Positions 26,637-34,676 of a stretch of 47,124 bases of DNA are shown piece after piece. The stretch covers positions 1 through 47,124 of the forward strand of contig JASHPT010000118.1 in assembly GCA_030037955.1 (NCBI GenBank), given 5' to 3'. The first letter of the stretch is position 1. Each line of letters opens with the position of its first letter. Position numbers and translations under genes: made by a program. Source of the DNA: Thermoplasmata archaeon. GTDB taxonomy: Archaea > Thermoplasmatota > Thermoplasmata > Lutacidiplasmatales > UBA184. The notes under the pieces were generated by a model. That model was not told where the DNA came from, did not search any database, and worked only from the letters and a program-made list of their open reading frames with translations.

Positions 26637-27631
26637 CCGAGCGATTGCACAAAAACGTCGATAACAGCGCGCTCGGCCGTAGCCCAGGCCTCCGGGATCT
26701 GGTTCCATCCGGACCGAAGGTCGCCGATGCAGTACAACCCGGGGATCGGGCTGCTGTCCTTCTCGGAGAGCACACGGCAATCCTCGTCGGTCCGAACGTA
26801 GCCCTCCGCGTCGAGCGCGGCCCCCAGCTCTCGCGGGAGATGCTGGTGCATGTCGTACCAGCCGAGACCCGAGAAGCCGCGGTCGAAGGTCCGTGCTTTC
26901 CCGTCGGCGAACTTTACCGTGAAGTTCTTCTCCCGAATCCCATCGAAGCCGACCATCACCTCGGTCGACCAGGGGATCCCGGCGGCGCGCAGACGGTTCT
27001 CGAGCTCCGCCTTTTCGGCCGCTTCGACGTGGTCGAGGAACGGCTCCCCGTGGGTGAGGATCTCCACCGACGCCGGCCCGAAATGTCGCAGCTCGAGGGC
27101 CAGTTCCCCCGCGTACGGCGTCGCACCGAGCACGGCGACGGTCTTTCCCGGCAGCTCGTGTCCGTCACAGAACTCGCAGAAGTAGACCAGCCCCTGGTTG
27201 GCCCAGGGAAAGATCGTATCGATCTTGCCGCCGACCTCCGGGATCCGGTCGACGACCCCGTTGGCGAGGATGAGGTGCCGCCCGCGCACTCTCCGGGGCT
27301 GTTTCAGCCATTCGAACTCCACCTCGAAAGCCTCCTCCGTGTGGCGAGCCGCGGTCGCCCGGGACGGCGTTACGTACGTCACCCGGTCCTCGTGTTTGCG
27401 CAGGGCTTCGACCTGCTTGTCCAGGAGCGCGTGGCCCGAGATTCCTTCGCCAAACCCGGGGATGTTGTCCATCCGCGGAGAGTAGTATGAACGGCTGTAC
27501 TTCGGGCCCCGGTCGATGACGACCGCCGTCAGGTGGAGGAGGGCGGCCTTGAGGCCGGCTTGGAGGCCGGCGTGGCCACCCCCGACGATGACGATGTCAT
27601 ACGACTCCTGCAACCGTGGGAACCCGGGCAT
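26633..27631 (-). CDS. Thioredoxin-reductase-like FAD/NAD(P) oxidoreductase
   Basis: A 332-residue two-Rossmann flavoprotein. FAD binding is by IVIVGGGHAGLQAGLKAAL, the redox pair is CEFC in FCEFCDGHELPGK, the NAD(P) site is VAVLGATPYAGELALEL, and the C-terminal FAD motif is GLYCIGDLRSGWNQIPEA. The overall plan is that of bacterial/archaeal TrxB. The NAD(P) motif GATPYAGE lacks the usual GGGNSA pattern, so the reductant and partner may differ from standard TrxB. The start is ATG 27631. A TATA-like sequence about 30 bases upstream (minus strand CTATCAAAT, 27657-27665) suggests a very short leader. Confidence 0.85.
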   Translation of the reverse strand: MPGFPRLQESYDIVIVGGGHAGLQAGLKAALLHLTAVVIDRGPKYSRSYYSPRMDNIPGFGEGISGHALLDKQVEALRKHEDRVTYVTPSRATAARHTEEAFEVEFEWLKQPRRVRGRHLILANGVVDRIPEVGGKIDTIFPWANQGLVYFCEFCDGHELPGKTVAVLGATPYAGELALELRHFGPASVEILTHGEPFLDHVEAAEKAELENRLRAAGIPWSTEVMVGFDGIREKNFTVKFADGKARTFDRGFSGLGWYDMHQHLPRELGAALDAEGYVRTDEDCRVLSEKDSSPIPGLYCIGDLRSGWNQIPEAWATAERAVIDVFVQSLG

Positions 27632-27656
27632 CCGGCCCCCGCAGAGCGGGGCGGGG

Positions 27657-27665
27657 ATTTGATAG
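27657..27665 (-). promoter_or_regulatory. TATA-like element for the TrxB-like gene
   Basis: The minus strand reads CTATCAAAT, centred about 30 bases before ATG 27631. The rest of the 151-base gap to carA holds only a possible carA element (CCTTATGAT near 27767). Confidence 0.4.
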
Positions 27666-27782
27666 GGCAGGGTCGCCGGTGTGAGTGCTCGCCCCGTTCA
27701 GCAGATCCCGGATCGTCGAATTGAGAACGGGATGGCCGCCGTCCCGCAGCCGTTCGTTGAGCAAGCCTTATGATGGCCGCCT

Positions 27783-28958
27783 TTGTGGTTCGACTTTGGG
27801 TCCATCACGCCCGCGAGGTCGGAGTCGAGTCCGCCGCGCCGACGGGGAACCTTGCTTCTCGAGGATGGCACCCGCTTCGATGGGATAGGCTTCGGGGCGT
27901 CGACGACGGTCGTCGGCGAAGTCGTGTTCACCACCGGGATGGTGGGGTATCCGGAGTCTCTCACCGACCCCTCCTTCCGGGGACAGATCCTGGCCTTCAC
28001 GTATCCGCTCCTCGGAAACTACGGAGTGCCCCCTACGACGGTCCGCGACGAGTGGGGGCTTCCCCGGTTCCTGGAGTCGACCGGGGTCCAGGTCCGCGGA
28101 ATGGTGGTCCGGGGACTCACCCCCCCGAGTCACTGGCAATCCCGGCATCCACTCGAACAGTGGCTCCAGGACTCCGGTGTCCCCGGGATCGCGGGGGTCG
28201 ATACCCGACGGTTGACGGAACACCTGCGCGCCGACGGGGTGGTCCGCGGCGCGCTGCACGTCGGGAGCACGCTCCCCTCGGACGACACGCTCGCCGAGGA
28301 GATTCGACGAGCTCCCGGGTACGCCGACGAGGACTACATGGCCCAAGTTTCGGTGCGTCATCCCCTCGCGTACGGTGACCCCTCGGCTCCGCTCGTTGCC
28401 GTGCTGGATTGCGGCGTCAAGGCGAGCATCCTGCGGGCGCTCCTGTCCCGGAATCTTGGCGTCCTCCGGCTTCCGCACGATGCCCCGGTGCCCGAGCGCT
28501 GGGAGGGCCGGCGAGTCCGCGGACTGGTCGTGGGGAACGGACCCGGGGATCCCGAGCGCCTGACGTCGACGGTCGCGGAGATCCGGCAAGCGGTCCAGGC
28601 CCGCCTCCCGGTCCTCGGAATCTGCCTCGGGAACCAGCTCCTCGCTCTCGCCCAAGGCGGACGGACGTTCAAGCTGAAATACGGCCATCGCGGCCAGAAC
28701 AAGACCGTCTGCTTCCCGAACGGCCGCTCCCTGATTATGAGCGAGAACCACGGCTACGCCGTCGACCCCTCGTCGCTTCGGGGGACCGGCCTGGTCGCCT
28801 GGGCCACCAACCCCGACGACGGCACGCTCGAAGGGCTTCGGGATCGGAGCGGACGAATCCTCGCGCTCCAGGGCCATCCGGAGGGACATCCCGGCCCACA
28901 AGAAGCGGGGTTCGTCTTTGACCAGTTCGCGGACGGCGTGCACCGGAGGAGTCGATGA
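27783..28958 (+). CDS. carA: Carbamoyl-phosphate synthase small subunit
   Basis: The glutaminase subunit that supplies ammonia to CarB for carbamoyl phosphate, feeding arginine and pyrimidine synthesis. The N-terminal CarA domain begins at LLLEDGTRFDGIGFG. The class I amidotransferase part has nucleophile Cys281 in LGICLGNQLLALAQGG and the His365/Glu367 pair in LQGHPEGHPGPQ. The start is uncertain: TTG 27783 gives 391 residues, and TTG 27852 gives a protein starting at the conserved region. No ATG is suitably placed. It overlaps carB by 4 bases (ATGA). Confidence 0.93.
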   Translation: MWFDFGSITPARSESSPPRRRGTLLLEDGTRFDGIGFGASTTVVGEVVFTTGMVGYPESLTDPSFRGQILAFTYPLLGNYGVPPTTVRDEWGLPRFLESTGVQVRGMVVRGLTPPSHWQSRHPLEQWLQDSGVPGIAGVDTRRLTEHLRADGVVRGALHVGSTLPSDDTLAEEIRRAPGYADEDYMAQVSVRHPLAYGDPSAPLVAVLDCGVKASILRALLSRNLGVLRLPHDAPVPERWEGRRVRGLVVGNGPGDPERLTSTVAEIRQAVQARLPVLGICLGNQLLALAQGGRTFKLKYGHRGQNKTVCFPNGRSLIMSENHGYAVDPSSLRGTGLVAWATNPDDGTLEGLRDRSGRILALQGHPEGHPGPQEAGFVFDQFADGVHRRSR

Positions 28959-31900
28959 GCGCACGTCGGTTCCAGAAGATCGTAGTCCTGGGGTCCGGTG
29001 CGCTCAAGATCGGCGAAGCGGGGGAGTTCGACTACTCCGGTAGCCAGTGCCTGCGGGCGCTCGAGGAAGAGGGCGTCTATGCGGTCGTCGTGAACCCCAA
29101 CATCGCGACCCTCCAGACCGATCCGCCGAAGCACGGCCGCGTCTACCTCCAGCCGGTGCGACCGGAGTTCGTGGAGCCGATCCTCGAGGCCGAACGACCG
29201 GAGGGGATGATGCTGAGCTTCGGAGGCCAGACCGCACTCGACTGCGGCATCCGTCTTGCGGACCGAGGGGCCTACCGGCGCACCGGGGTCAAAGTACTGG
29301 GCACGCCGCTCCAGGGCATCCGGGATACCGAGGACCGGGCGCTCTTCGTCTCCGCGATGGGCCGGGCCCGAGTCCCGGTGCTGCCCAGCCGGGCCGTCTA
29401 CTCCGTCGACGAGGCCCTTGCGGCCGCGGACCTCCTCGGCACACCGGTCATGATCCGGGTCGCGTACACGCTCGGAGGGAAGGGCGGCGGCGTGGCCTGG
29501 GACCGGGCCGGAGTACGCGAGATCGCCGAACGGGGCCTCCGGTTGAGTCCGGTCGGGCAGATCCTCCTCGAACGCTACGTCGGCGACTTCAAGCAGATCG
29601 AGTATGAGATCGTCCGCGACCGAAAGGGCAACACTCTCACCGTCTGCAACATGGAGAACGTGCTCGCCATGCGCGTGCACACGGGCGACAACATCGTCAT
29701 CGCCCCGTCGCAGACCCTCAACGACTCGGAGTACCAGCTGCTGCGGCAGGCCGCGCTCCGCGCCGCGACCGAGGTAGGTATCGTCGGGGAGTGCAACATC
29801 CAGTTCGCCCTCGACCCGCAGAGCGAGGAGTACTACGCGATCGAGATCAACGCACGATTGTCCCGGTCGAGCGCCCTCGCGAGCAAAGCGACCGGGTACC
29901 CGCTGGCGTACGTCGCGGCGAAGCTCGCGCTCGGATACACGCTCCCGGAGCTCAAGAATCGAGTGACCGGCGTGACGACCGCCTGCTTCGAGCCGGCCCT
30001 CGACTACGTCGTCGTGAAACTCCCGCGTTGGGACCTCGACAAGTTCGAGCGCGCCGACCGGCGCCTGGGCCCCTCGATGAAGTCGGTCGGGGAGGTCATG
30101 GGGATCGGCGCCTCCTTCCCCGAGGCCATCCAGAAGGCCGTGCGGATGAGCGACCCGACGGTCGACCTGGTTCCGCCGGCGACTCCCCGACCGCTCGCCG
30201 AGGTCGAGCCGGAGCTCCGGCGGGCGGGACCGGAGATCCTCTTCCGGGTTCTCGAGGCGCTCGAGGCCGGCGCAACGGTCCAGCATATCGCGCAGCTGTC
30301 CGCGATCGACCCGTGGTTCGTCGAGCAACTCGCCCTCGTGGTCCGGGAAGACCGGGCCCTTCGACGACTGGCCGGAAAGCCCCTGCCCGGGGCCCGGCTC
30401 CGGTCGGCGAAGGAGCTCGGGTTCTCCGACCGGGCCATCGGCCGGGCGACACACCACTCGGAAGCGGCCGTCCGGGCTCGACGGCTCCACCTCGGCGTCC
30501 GGCCGCACGTTCGCATGATCGACACGCTGGCCGGGGAGTGGCCGGCGCGGACGAACTACCTCTACCTGACGTACCGGGCCGACGCGGACGATGTCCGCCC
30601 CTCTCCGAAGGGCAGTGCCCTCGTCCTCGGCGCCGGACCCTACCGGATCGGGTCGAGCGTCGAGTTCGACTGGTCGACGACGAACCTGGTCGCGGGGCTC
30701 AAGGCGGCCGGCATCCCCTCGGTAACGATCCTGAACTCCAACCCGGAGACGGTCTCGACGGACTACGACCGGTCGGACCGGCTCTACTTCGAGGAGATCA
30801 CGCTCGAACGCGTGCAGGACCTGTTCGACCTCGAGAAGTTCCGGGGCGTCGTGACCTGCGTCGGCAGCCAGCTGGCCCAGAACCTGGCGCCGGCCCTGAA
30901 GCGCACGGGAGTCCCGGTGCTGGGCACCACGCCCGAGGCCATCGAGACGGCCGAGGACCGGTCGCAGTTCGCGCGTCTCCTGGAACGGCTCGGGATCCCT
31001 CAGCCGGCCTGGAAGGCGTTCACCACGCTGGAGGAGGCTTCGGCGTTCGCCGACGAGGTCGGCTACCCGGTGCTGGTCCGGCCGTCGTTCGTGCTCAGCG
31101 GGCAGGCGATGCGGGTGATCTGGGGCCGACCGGACCTGGCCCGGTTCTTGGAGGTGGCCCTGCGGATCTCCCGCGAGCACCCGGTGGTCGTCACCAAGTT
31201 CGTCCAGGGCGCCGACGAGCTCGAGCTGGATGCGATCTCGGACGGAGAGAAGATCCTCGTGGCCGGCGTCCTCGAGCATGTCGAGCGGGCCGGCGTGCAC
31301 TCGGGGGACGCGATCTTCTCGATCCCGCCCCGACGGACCGTGCTCGCCGTCCAGGAGGACCTCGTCCGGGCCGCCGAGCGGATCGCCCAGGCGCTGCGGA
31401 TCCGGGGCCCGTTCAACATCCAGTACCTGGTCAAGGACGGCCAGTTCCAGATCATCGAGCTCAATCTCCGGGCCAGCCGCTCGCTCCCCTTCCTCTCCAA
31501 GTTCACCGGCCTCCCGCTCATCGACGAGGCGGCCCGTGCCCTGCTGGGGGAGCCGCTCTCCCGGAGCGGCTGGAGCCCTCCGCCTCCGGACCGCTGGGGA
31601 GTCAAAGTACCCCAGTTCTCGTTCCTGCAGCTCGTCGGCGCCGACCCGTTGCTCGGCGTCGAGATGCAGTCGACCGGCGAGGTCGCCTGCTTCGGCGCGA
31701 GCTTTCCGGATGCCCTGATGCGCGGGCTCTTCGCGGCCGGCTGGACCGCGCCGCGCGCCGGGGGCCGGGCCTTTGTCTCCGTCGGAGGTCCGACGCTCAA
31801 GGCGGAGATGCTGCCGAGTGTGGAGCGGCTCGCCTCCCTCGGCTTCGGCCTCGCGGCGACCGAGGACACGGCGCTGTATCTGTCGCAGGCCGGCTTTTCG

Positions 31901-32257
31901 GACGTGGCCGTGCTCTACAAGGTCAGCGAGCCGGACCGGCACCCGAACATCCTCGAGGCCCTGGCCGACGAACGGGTGTCGATCGTCCTCAACGTGCCCC
32001 TGTCGCTCTCGCAGGAGAAGCTCGAGCAGATGCTGGAGGACGAGTACGTGCTGCGGCGGCGGGCGATCGAGCTCGGGATCCCGCTGTTCACCAGCCTCGA
32101 GGTCTTCCAGGCCTACGTCGAGGGACTCGCCTGGATGAAGGACCACGCGCTGTCCGTGCAGCCGACCTATGGACCCCACGGGACGGCCCGCCCGGAGGGC
32201 CCTACCGTGACGCTGGGCGTCCGACTGCCGCTGACCGCGCCACCGAAGGCGAAGTAA
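28955..32257 (+). CDS. carB: Carbamoyl-phosphate synthase large subunit
   Basis: An 1100-residue synthase with duplicated ATP-grasp halves. The first begins KIVVLGSGALKIGEAGEFDYSG and the second VLGAGPYRIGSSVEFDWST; each carries its ATP-binding loop (LGGKGGGVAWD and LSGQAMRVIW). The C-terminal MGS-like domain (RAFVSVGGPTLKAEMLPSVERL onward) is the allosteric/oligomerisation region. Length is slightly above the usual 1070-1080 because of a short C-terminal extension. Translation is coupled to carA through ATGA. Confidence 0.97.
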   Translation: MSARRFQKIVVLGSGALKIGEAGEFDYSGSQCLRALEEEGVYAVVVNPNIATLQTDPPKHGRVYLQPVRPEFVEPILEAERPEGMMLSFGGQTALDCGIRLADRGAYRRTGVKVLGTPLQGIRDTEDRALFVSAMGRARVPVLPSRAVYSVDEALAAADLLGTPVMIRVAYTLGGKGGGVAWDRAGVREIAERGLRLSPVGQILLERYVGDFKQIEYEIVRDRKGNTLTVCNMENVLAMRVHTGDNIVIAPSQTLNDSEYQLLRQAALRAATEVGIVGECNIQFALDPQSEEYYAIEINARLSRSSALASKATGYPLAYVAAKLALGYTLPELKNRVTGVTTACFEPALDYVVVKLPRWDLDKFERADRRLGPSMKSVGEVMGIGASFPEAIQKAVRMSDPTVDLVPPATPRPLAEVEPELRRAGPEILFRVLEALEAGATVQHIAQLSAIDPWFVEQLALVVREDRALRRLAGKPLPGARLRSAKELGFSDRAIGRATHHSEAAVRARRLHLGVRPHVRMIDTLAGEWPARTNYLYLTYRADADDVRPSPKGSALVLGAGPYRIGSSVEFDWSTTNLVAGLKAAGIPSVTILNSNPETVSTDYDRSDRLYFEEITLERVQDLFDLEKFRGVVTCVGSQLAQNLAPALKRTGVPVLGTTPEAIETAEDRSQFARLLERLGIPQPAWKAFTTLEEASAFADEVGYPVLVRPSFVLSGQAMRVIWGRPDLARFLEVALRISREHPVVVTKFVQGADELELDAISDGEKILVAGVLEHVERAGVHSGDAIFSIPPRRTVLAVQEDLVRAAERIAQALRIRGPFNIQYLVKDGQFQIIELNLRASRSLPFLSKFTGLPLIDEAARALLGEPLSRSGWSPPPPDRWGVKVPQFSFLQLVGADPLLGVEMQSTGEVACFGASFPDALMRGLFAAGWTAPRAGGRAFVSVGGPTLKAEMLPSVERLASLGFGLAATEDTALYLSQAGFSDVAVLYKVSEPDRHPNILEALADERVSIVLNVPLSLSQEKLEQMLEDEYVLRRRAIELGIPLFTSLEVFQAYVEGLAWMKDHALSVQPTYGPHGTARPEGPTVTLGVRLPLTAPPKAK

Positions 32258-32263
32258 CCGCCC

Positions 32264-32974
32264 TCAGCGGTCGTCCGACGGAGGGACCGACCGCGCCGGC
32301 TGCATCGGGAACTTCGATACCGAGTACTCGGGGACGAGGGTGCTGGTGTCGACGACCTCGGGCAGTCCCCGGATCCGCTCGGTGACGAAGTCGAGCACCT
32401 GGCGTTTCCGCGTGTTCGCCTCGCGGAACTCGAGGACCAGGAACGCGTCCCAGTCGCCCGTCAGCAGGTGGAGCTCTCGGACCTCCGGATAGGTGAGGAC
32501 GATGTCGCGGATCCGGTCGAGGTCTCCGCCGCGGACCTTGATGTACGTGAAGGCCCGGAGCCGGAACATCTCGGTCGGCATCATGTCGCAGAGCCGCTCC
32601 TCCGTGAACGCGGAGACACCCTCGAGGCGCTGGCCGGAGGCGGAGATCAGCACCGGGAACCGCTCCACGCCTCGGAGATGCTCCGCGACCAGCTTCGTGA
32701 GCATGCTGGCCTTGCCGACGTCCACGACCCGGATCCGGTACCCGCGGCGGGCCGCGGTCTCTTCCGCCATCGCGAGGCAGTGCGCCTGGTCGTCCGAGAG
32801 GAAGTAGGCCTCCTCCGCGGTCCCGGCGCCTTCGTCGCCGCCCGCCCCCGTCTGGTGGACGTCGCCGACCTCGGGCGTCAGCGCGACCCGGGCGGCCGAG
32901 GGCCGGTAGAAGTTCGTGACGACCTTCTTGCTCTGCACGTAGAGCGTGAGCTGCCGGCTCTTGTCCTCGACCAT
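32264..32974 (-). CDS. Thioredoxin-fold domain fused to an Lrp/AsnC ligand-binding (RAM) domain
   Basis: A 236-residue protein of unusual layout. Residues about 54-134 fit a thioredoxin/glutaredoxin-like fold: strand EAYFLS, a helix beginning at Cys66, strand RIRVVDV, then the cis-proline strand FPVLIS (Pro107), GQRLEG and a closing helix. Only one cysteine sits near the active-site position and there is no CxxC. Residues about 138-218 match a RAM domain (RAFTYIKVRGGDLDRIRDIVLTYPEV...LTGDWDAFLVLEF). No helix-turn-helix is present, so direct DNA binding is unlikely. It may be an amino-acid- or redox-responsive effector. A strong TATA element precedes it. Confidence 0.65.
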   Translation of the reverse strand: MVEDKSRQLTLYVQSKKVVTNFYRPSAARVALTPEVGDVHQTGAGGDEGAGTAEEAYFLSDDQAHCLAMAEETAARRGYRIRVVDVGKASMLTKLVAEHLRGVERFPVLISASGQRLEGVSAFTEERLCDMMPTEMFRLRAFTYIKVRGGDLDRIRDIVLTYPEVRELHLLTGDWDAFLVLEFREANTRKRQVLDFVTERIRGLPEVVDTSTLVPEYSVSKFPMQPARSVPPSDDR

Positions 32975-33000
32975 GGGGATGGGACGGCCACTGGAGGGCG

Positions 33001-33010
33001 CTATTTAAGG
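33001..33010 (-). promoter_or_regulatory. TATA element for the thioredoxin-fold/RAM gene
   Basis: The minus strand reads CCTTAAATAG, centred about 31 bases before ATG 32974. It is among the clearest archaeal TATA boxes here and predicts a leader of only a few bases. Confidence 0.6.
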
Positions 33011-33023
33011 AGATTTTAGTGAA

Positions 33024-33066
33024 AAATGGAAAGAAAGGGGTTCGGGCCTGCCGTGGGGCAGGCCCG
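33024..33066 (-). terminator. Hairpin terminator downstream of ssb
   Basis: A perfect 10-bp stem, CGGGCCTGCC with GGCAGGCCCG, closes a 4-base loop (33043-33066). Reading the minus strand, it is followed by a pyrimidine tract CCCCTTTCTTTCCATTTTT. It lies 25 bases after the ssb stop and just before the next gene's promoter, so it probably insulates the two genes. Confidence 0.6.
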
Positions 33067-33090
33067 GGGGTCGGTCCGCGGGACGCGGAC

Positions 33091-33585
33091 CTAGTACCGC
33101 TTGTAGCTCTCGGAGCGTTCCCGGCCGCCGCTGTCGCCGCCGCCGTAGCGGGAGCCGCCGCCGCCGTAGCCGCCGGAGCCTCGGTCCCGGTAGCCGCCGC
33201 CGCCCCCGTAGGAGCGACGCTCGGTCTCGAACTCCTGCTGGCTCATGTCGAGCTGCTGGTTCACCGCCGCCACGTCATCGTTCGACTTGGACAGCTGTCC
33301 GTACCGGCCCACGTTGAGGCGCATGTGGCCTCGGACCAGGGAGACGTATCCGTTGTCGATGAGGATGTTCTCGTCCTTCGTGATCGAGCCGATCTGCTCG
33401 TTCCAAAGGGAGAGCGTGATGACCGCCGTGTCATCGCCGATCACCGCTTCGGCCACCTTTCGGGGGTCGCCGTACTTTCCCATCACCTGCTTCGCCTCGC
33501 CCACGTTGACAACCTTCGCGTGGACGTTGACTTGCTTCGAGCTCGGGGTCAGGTCTCGCACTTTCGTCAGGGGTTTGTCTGCCAT
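33091..33585 (-). CDS. ssb: Single-stranded DNA-binding protein, single OB fold with Gly-rich tail
   Basis: A 164-residue SSB of the simple archaeal (Sulfolobus-like) type. One OB fold occupies about residues 5-112 (LTPSSKQVNVHAKVVNVGEAK, DDTAVITLSLWNEQIGSI, NGYVSLVRGHMRLNVGRYGQL). A Gly/Arg/Tyr-rich flexible tail follows (from about 123). It should coat single-stranded DNA, or RNA, during replication and repair. Unlike most genes here it seems to have a long leader: the only good TATA element lies about 175 bases upstream. A strong hairpin terminator follows the gene. Confidence 0.9.
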   Translation of the reverse strand: MADKPLTKVRDLTPSSKQVNVHAKVVNVGEAKQVMGKYGDPRKVAEAVIGDDTAVITLSLWNEQIGSITKDENILIDNGYVSLVRGHMRLNVGRYGQLSKSNDDVAAVNQQLDMSQQEFETERRSYGGGGGYRDRGSGGYGGGGSRYGGGDSGGRERSESYKRY

Positions 33586-33757
33586 GTTCTCTGTCGCCTT
33601 CTCTTCGCGTTTCGCGTTCTTTCCTTGTCGTGAAATGGCCTGCCCTCCCTCACATCGGGCTGTCGGGCGTCAACGTCCCACGAAAAGTAGGCGGTCTGAC
33701 GGCGGCGGCTGGATGGGCTGGAGTCTCGGACCCTTTCAGCCCAAGGACTGGGCCCGT
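33586..33757 (-). other. Probable long 5' leader of ssb
   Basis: No gene is seen here. If transcription starts about 26 bases after the TATA element at 33758-33769, ssb has a leader of about 150 bases. Near the start codon the minus strand is purine-rich and carries a tandem GAACGCG/AAACGCG. It could be a regulatory leader, possibly bound by SSB itself; that is speculation. Confidence 0.4.
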
Positions 33758-33769
33758 CTATTTAAAGGG
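33758..33769 (-). promoter_or_regulatory. TATA element assigned to ssb
   Basis: The minus strand reads CCCTTTAAATAG, closely matching the CCTTAAATAG element at 33001-33010 in the same orientation. It is the only strong TATA-like sequence in the 291-base gap between ssb and the TPR gene. Use by the TPR gene in the other direction is less likely. Confidence 0.5.
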
Positions 33770-33876
33770 CCCCACTCCGCGAGAGGGTGTGGCACGCCCG
33801 CCACGCCCGGGCCCCCGAATCGGCCGGTTCCTATCGAACACTAGGTTTTTCTCCCTCGCACCGGGGTCGAACGTCG

Positions 33877-34656
33877 GTGAGTCGCGTGACACGCGAATTT
33901 GACGTCGGTCTCGAGCTCTTCAGCCGCAAGCAGTACGCCCGCGCGGCGAAGACGTTCGAGGAGGTCCTGCTCGGCGACCCCCACCACGCCCGCGCCTGGT
34001 CGTATCTCGGGATCGCCCTCGCCCACCTGGGCCGGGCCCCGGATGCCGAGGAGGCCCTCCATCGGGCCCTCGAGCTCGCTCCCGGGAACGGAGAGTGCTG
34101 GTTCCATCTGGGGGTAGCCGCTACGCTCCGGGCGGACTGGCACGAGGCCGCCGAGTCGTTCCGCCACGCCGCGGCGTTGATGCCGCACGACATGGCGACC
34201 TGGCACCGCCTGGGCGTTGCGTTGGCCGAGGCGGGGGACGCGGAGGGCAGCACCGCCGCCTTCGAGCGAGCCCTGATCCTCTCGCGAGAGACGAGCAGTC
34301 CGGAAGCGACGGCCCGACCCCATCGCGGCCCGGTCGACGACCACCTGTCCGAACCCGGAGAACGGGAAGGACCCAAGGAGGCCGAGAGTTGGATCTCCCT
34401 CGCACTCTCCCTGCTGACCCTTGGGGAGGTGGAAGAGGCGGTGGCCGCCTACGAACGGGGCTACAGTGTCGATCCGGACCGTGCCCGGCACTCCATGTTC
34501 CGCCCCATGCTGAAGCTGCTGACCGCTACGTCCGGGGACTCGCCGGAGGACCTGCCCGGCGGGCGGACCCTCGAGGTCGCGCCCGTGTCCCCTCTGCGGC
34601 CGCCCAGCCGCCCCGCGCCGCCGGATCCGGACGGGCCCCTCTCCGGAGTCGGCTGA
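33877..34656 (+). CDS. TPR-repeat protein
   Basis: From GTG 33877 (or GTG 33886) the protein has about 259 residues. It contains at least four tetratricopeptide helix pairs (FDVGLELFSRKQYARAAKTF, AWSYLGIALAHLGRAPDAEE, CWFHLGVAATLRADWHEAAE, TWHRLGVALAEAGDAEGSTA). A Pro/Arg-rich linker and a fifth repeat (SWISLALSLLTLGEVEEAVA) follow, then a Pro-rich tail. TPR proteins are binding scaffolds; no partner is evident. There is no signal peptide or membrane segment. The frame is open from 33787, but that part has low-complexity codons and no start support. Confidence 0.72.
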   Translation: MSRVTREFDVGLELFSRKQYARAAKTFEEVLLGDPHHARAWSYLGIALAHLGRAPDAEEALHRALELAPGNGECWFHLGVAATLRADWHEAAESFRHAAALMPHDMATWHRLGVALAEAGDAEGSTAAFERALILSRETSSPEATARPHRGPVDDHLSEPGEREGPKEAESWISLALSLLTLGEVEEAVAAYERGYSVDPDRARHSMFRPMLKLLTATSGDSPEDLPGGRTLEVAPVSPLRPPSRPAPPDPDGPLSGVG

Positions 34657-34676
34657 CCGGCCCGGCCCGCAAAGCA

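Noticed and set aside
28754-32179. A 1141-codon open frame on the minus strand opposite carB
   Set aside because: carB is certain on the plus strand. The antisense frame stays open because GC-rich codons rarely form stops; its translation is Arg/Asp/Pro-rich with no recognisable domain.
33586-33876. A tRNA or small protein gene in the ssb-TPR gap
   Set aside because: No cloverleaf can be drawn, and the short frames lack starts, binding sites or composition of real genes.
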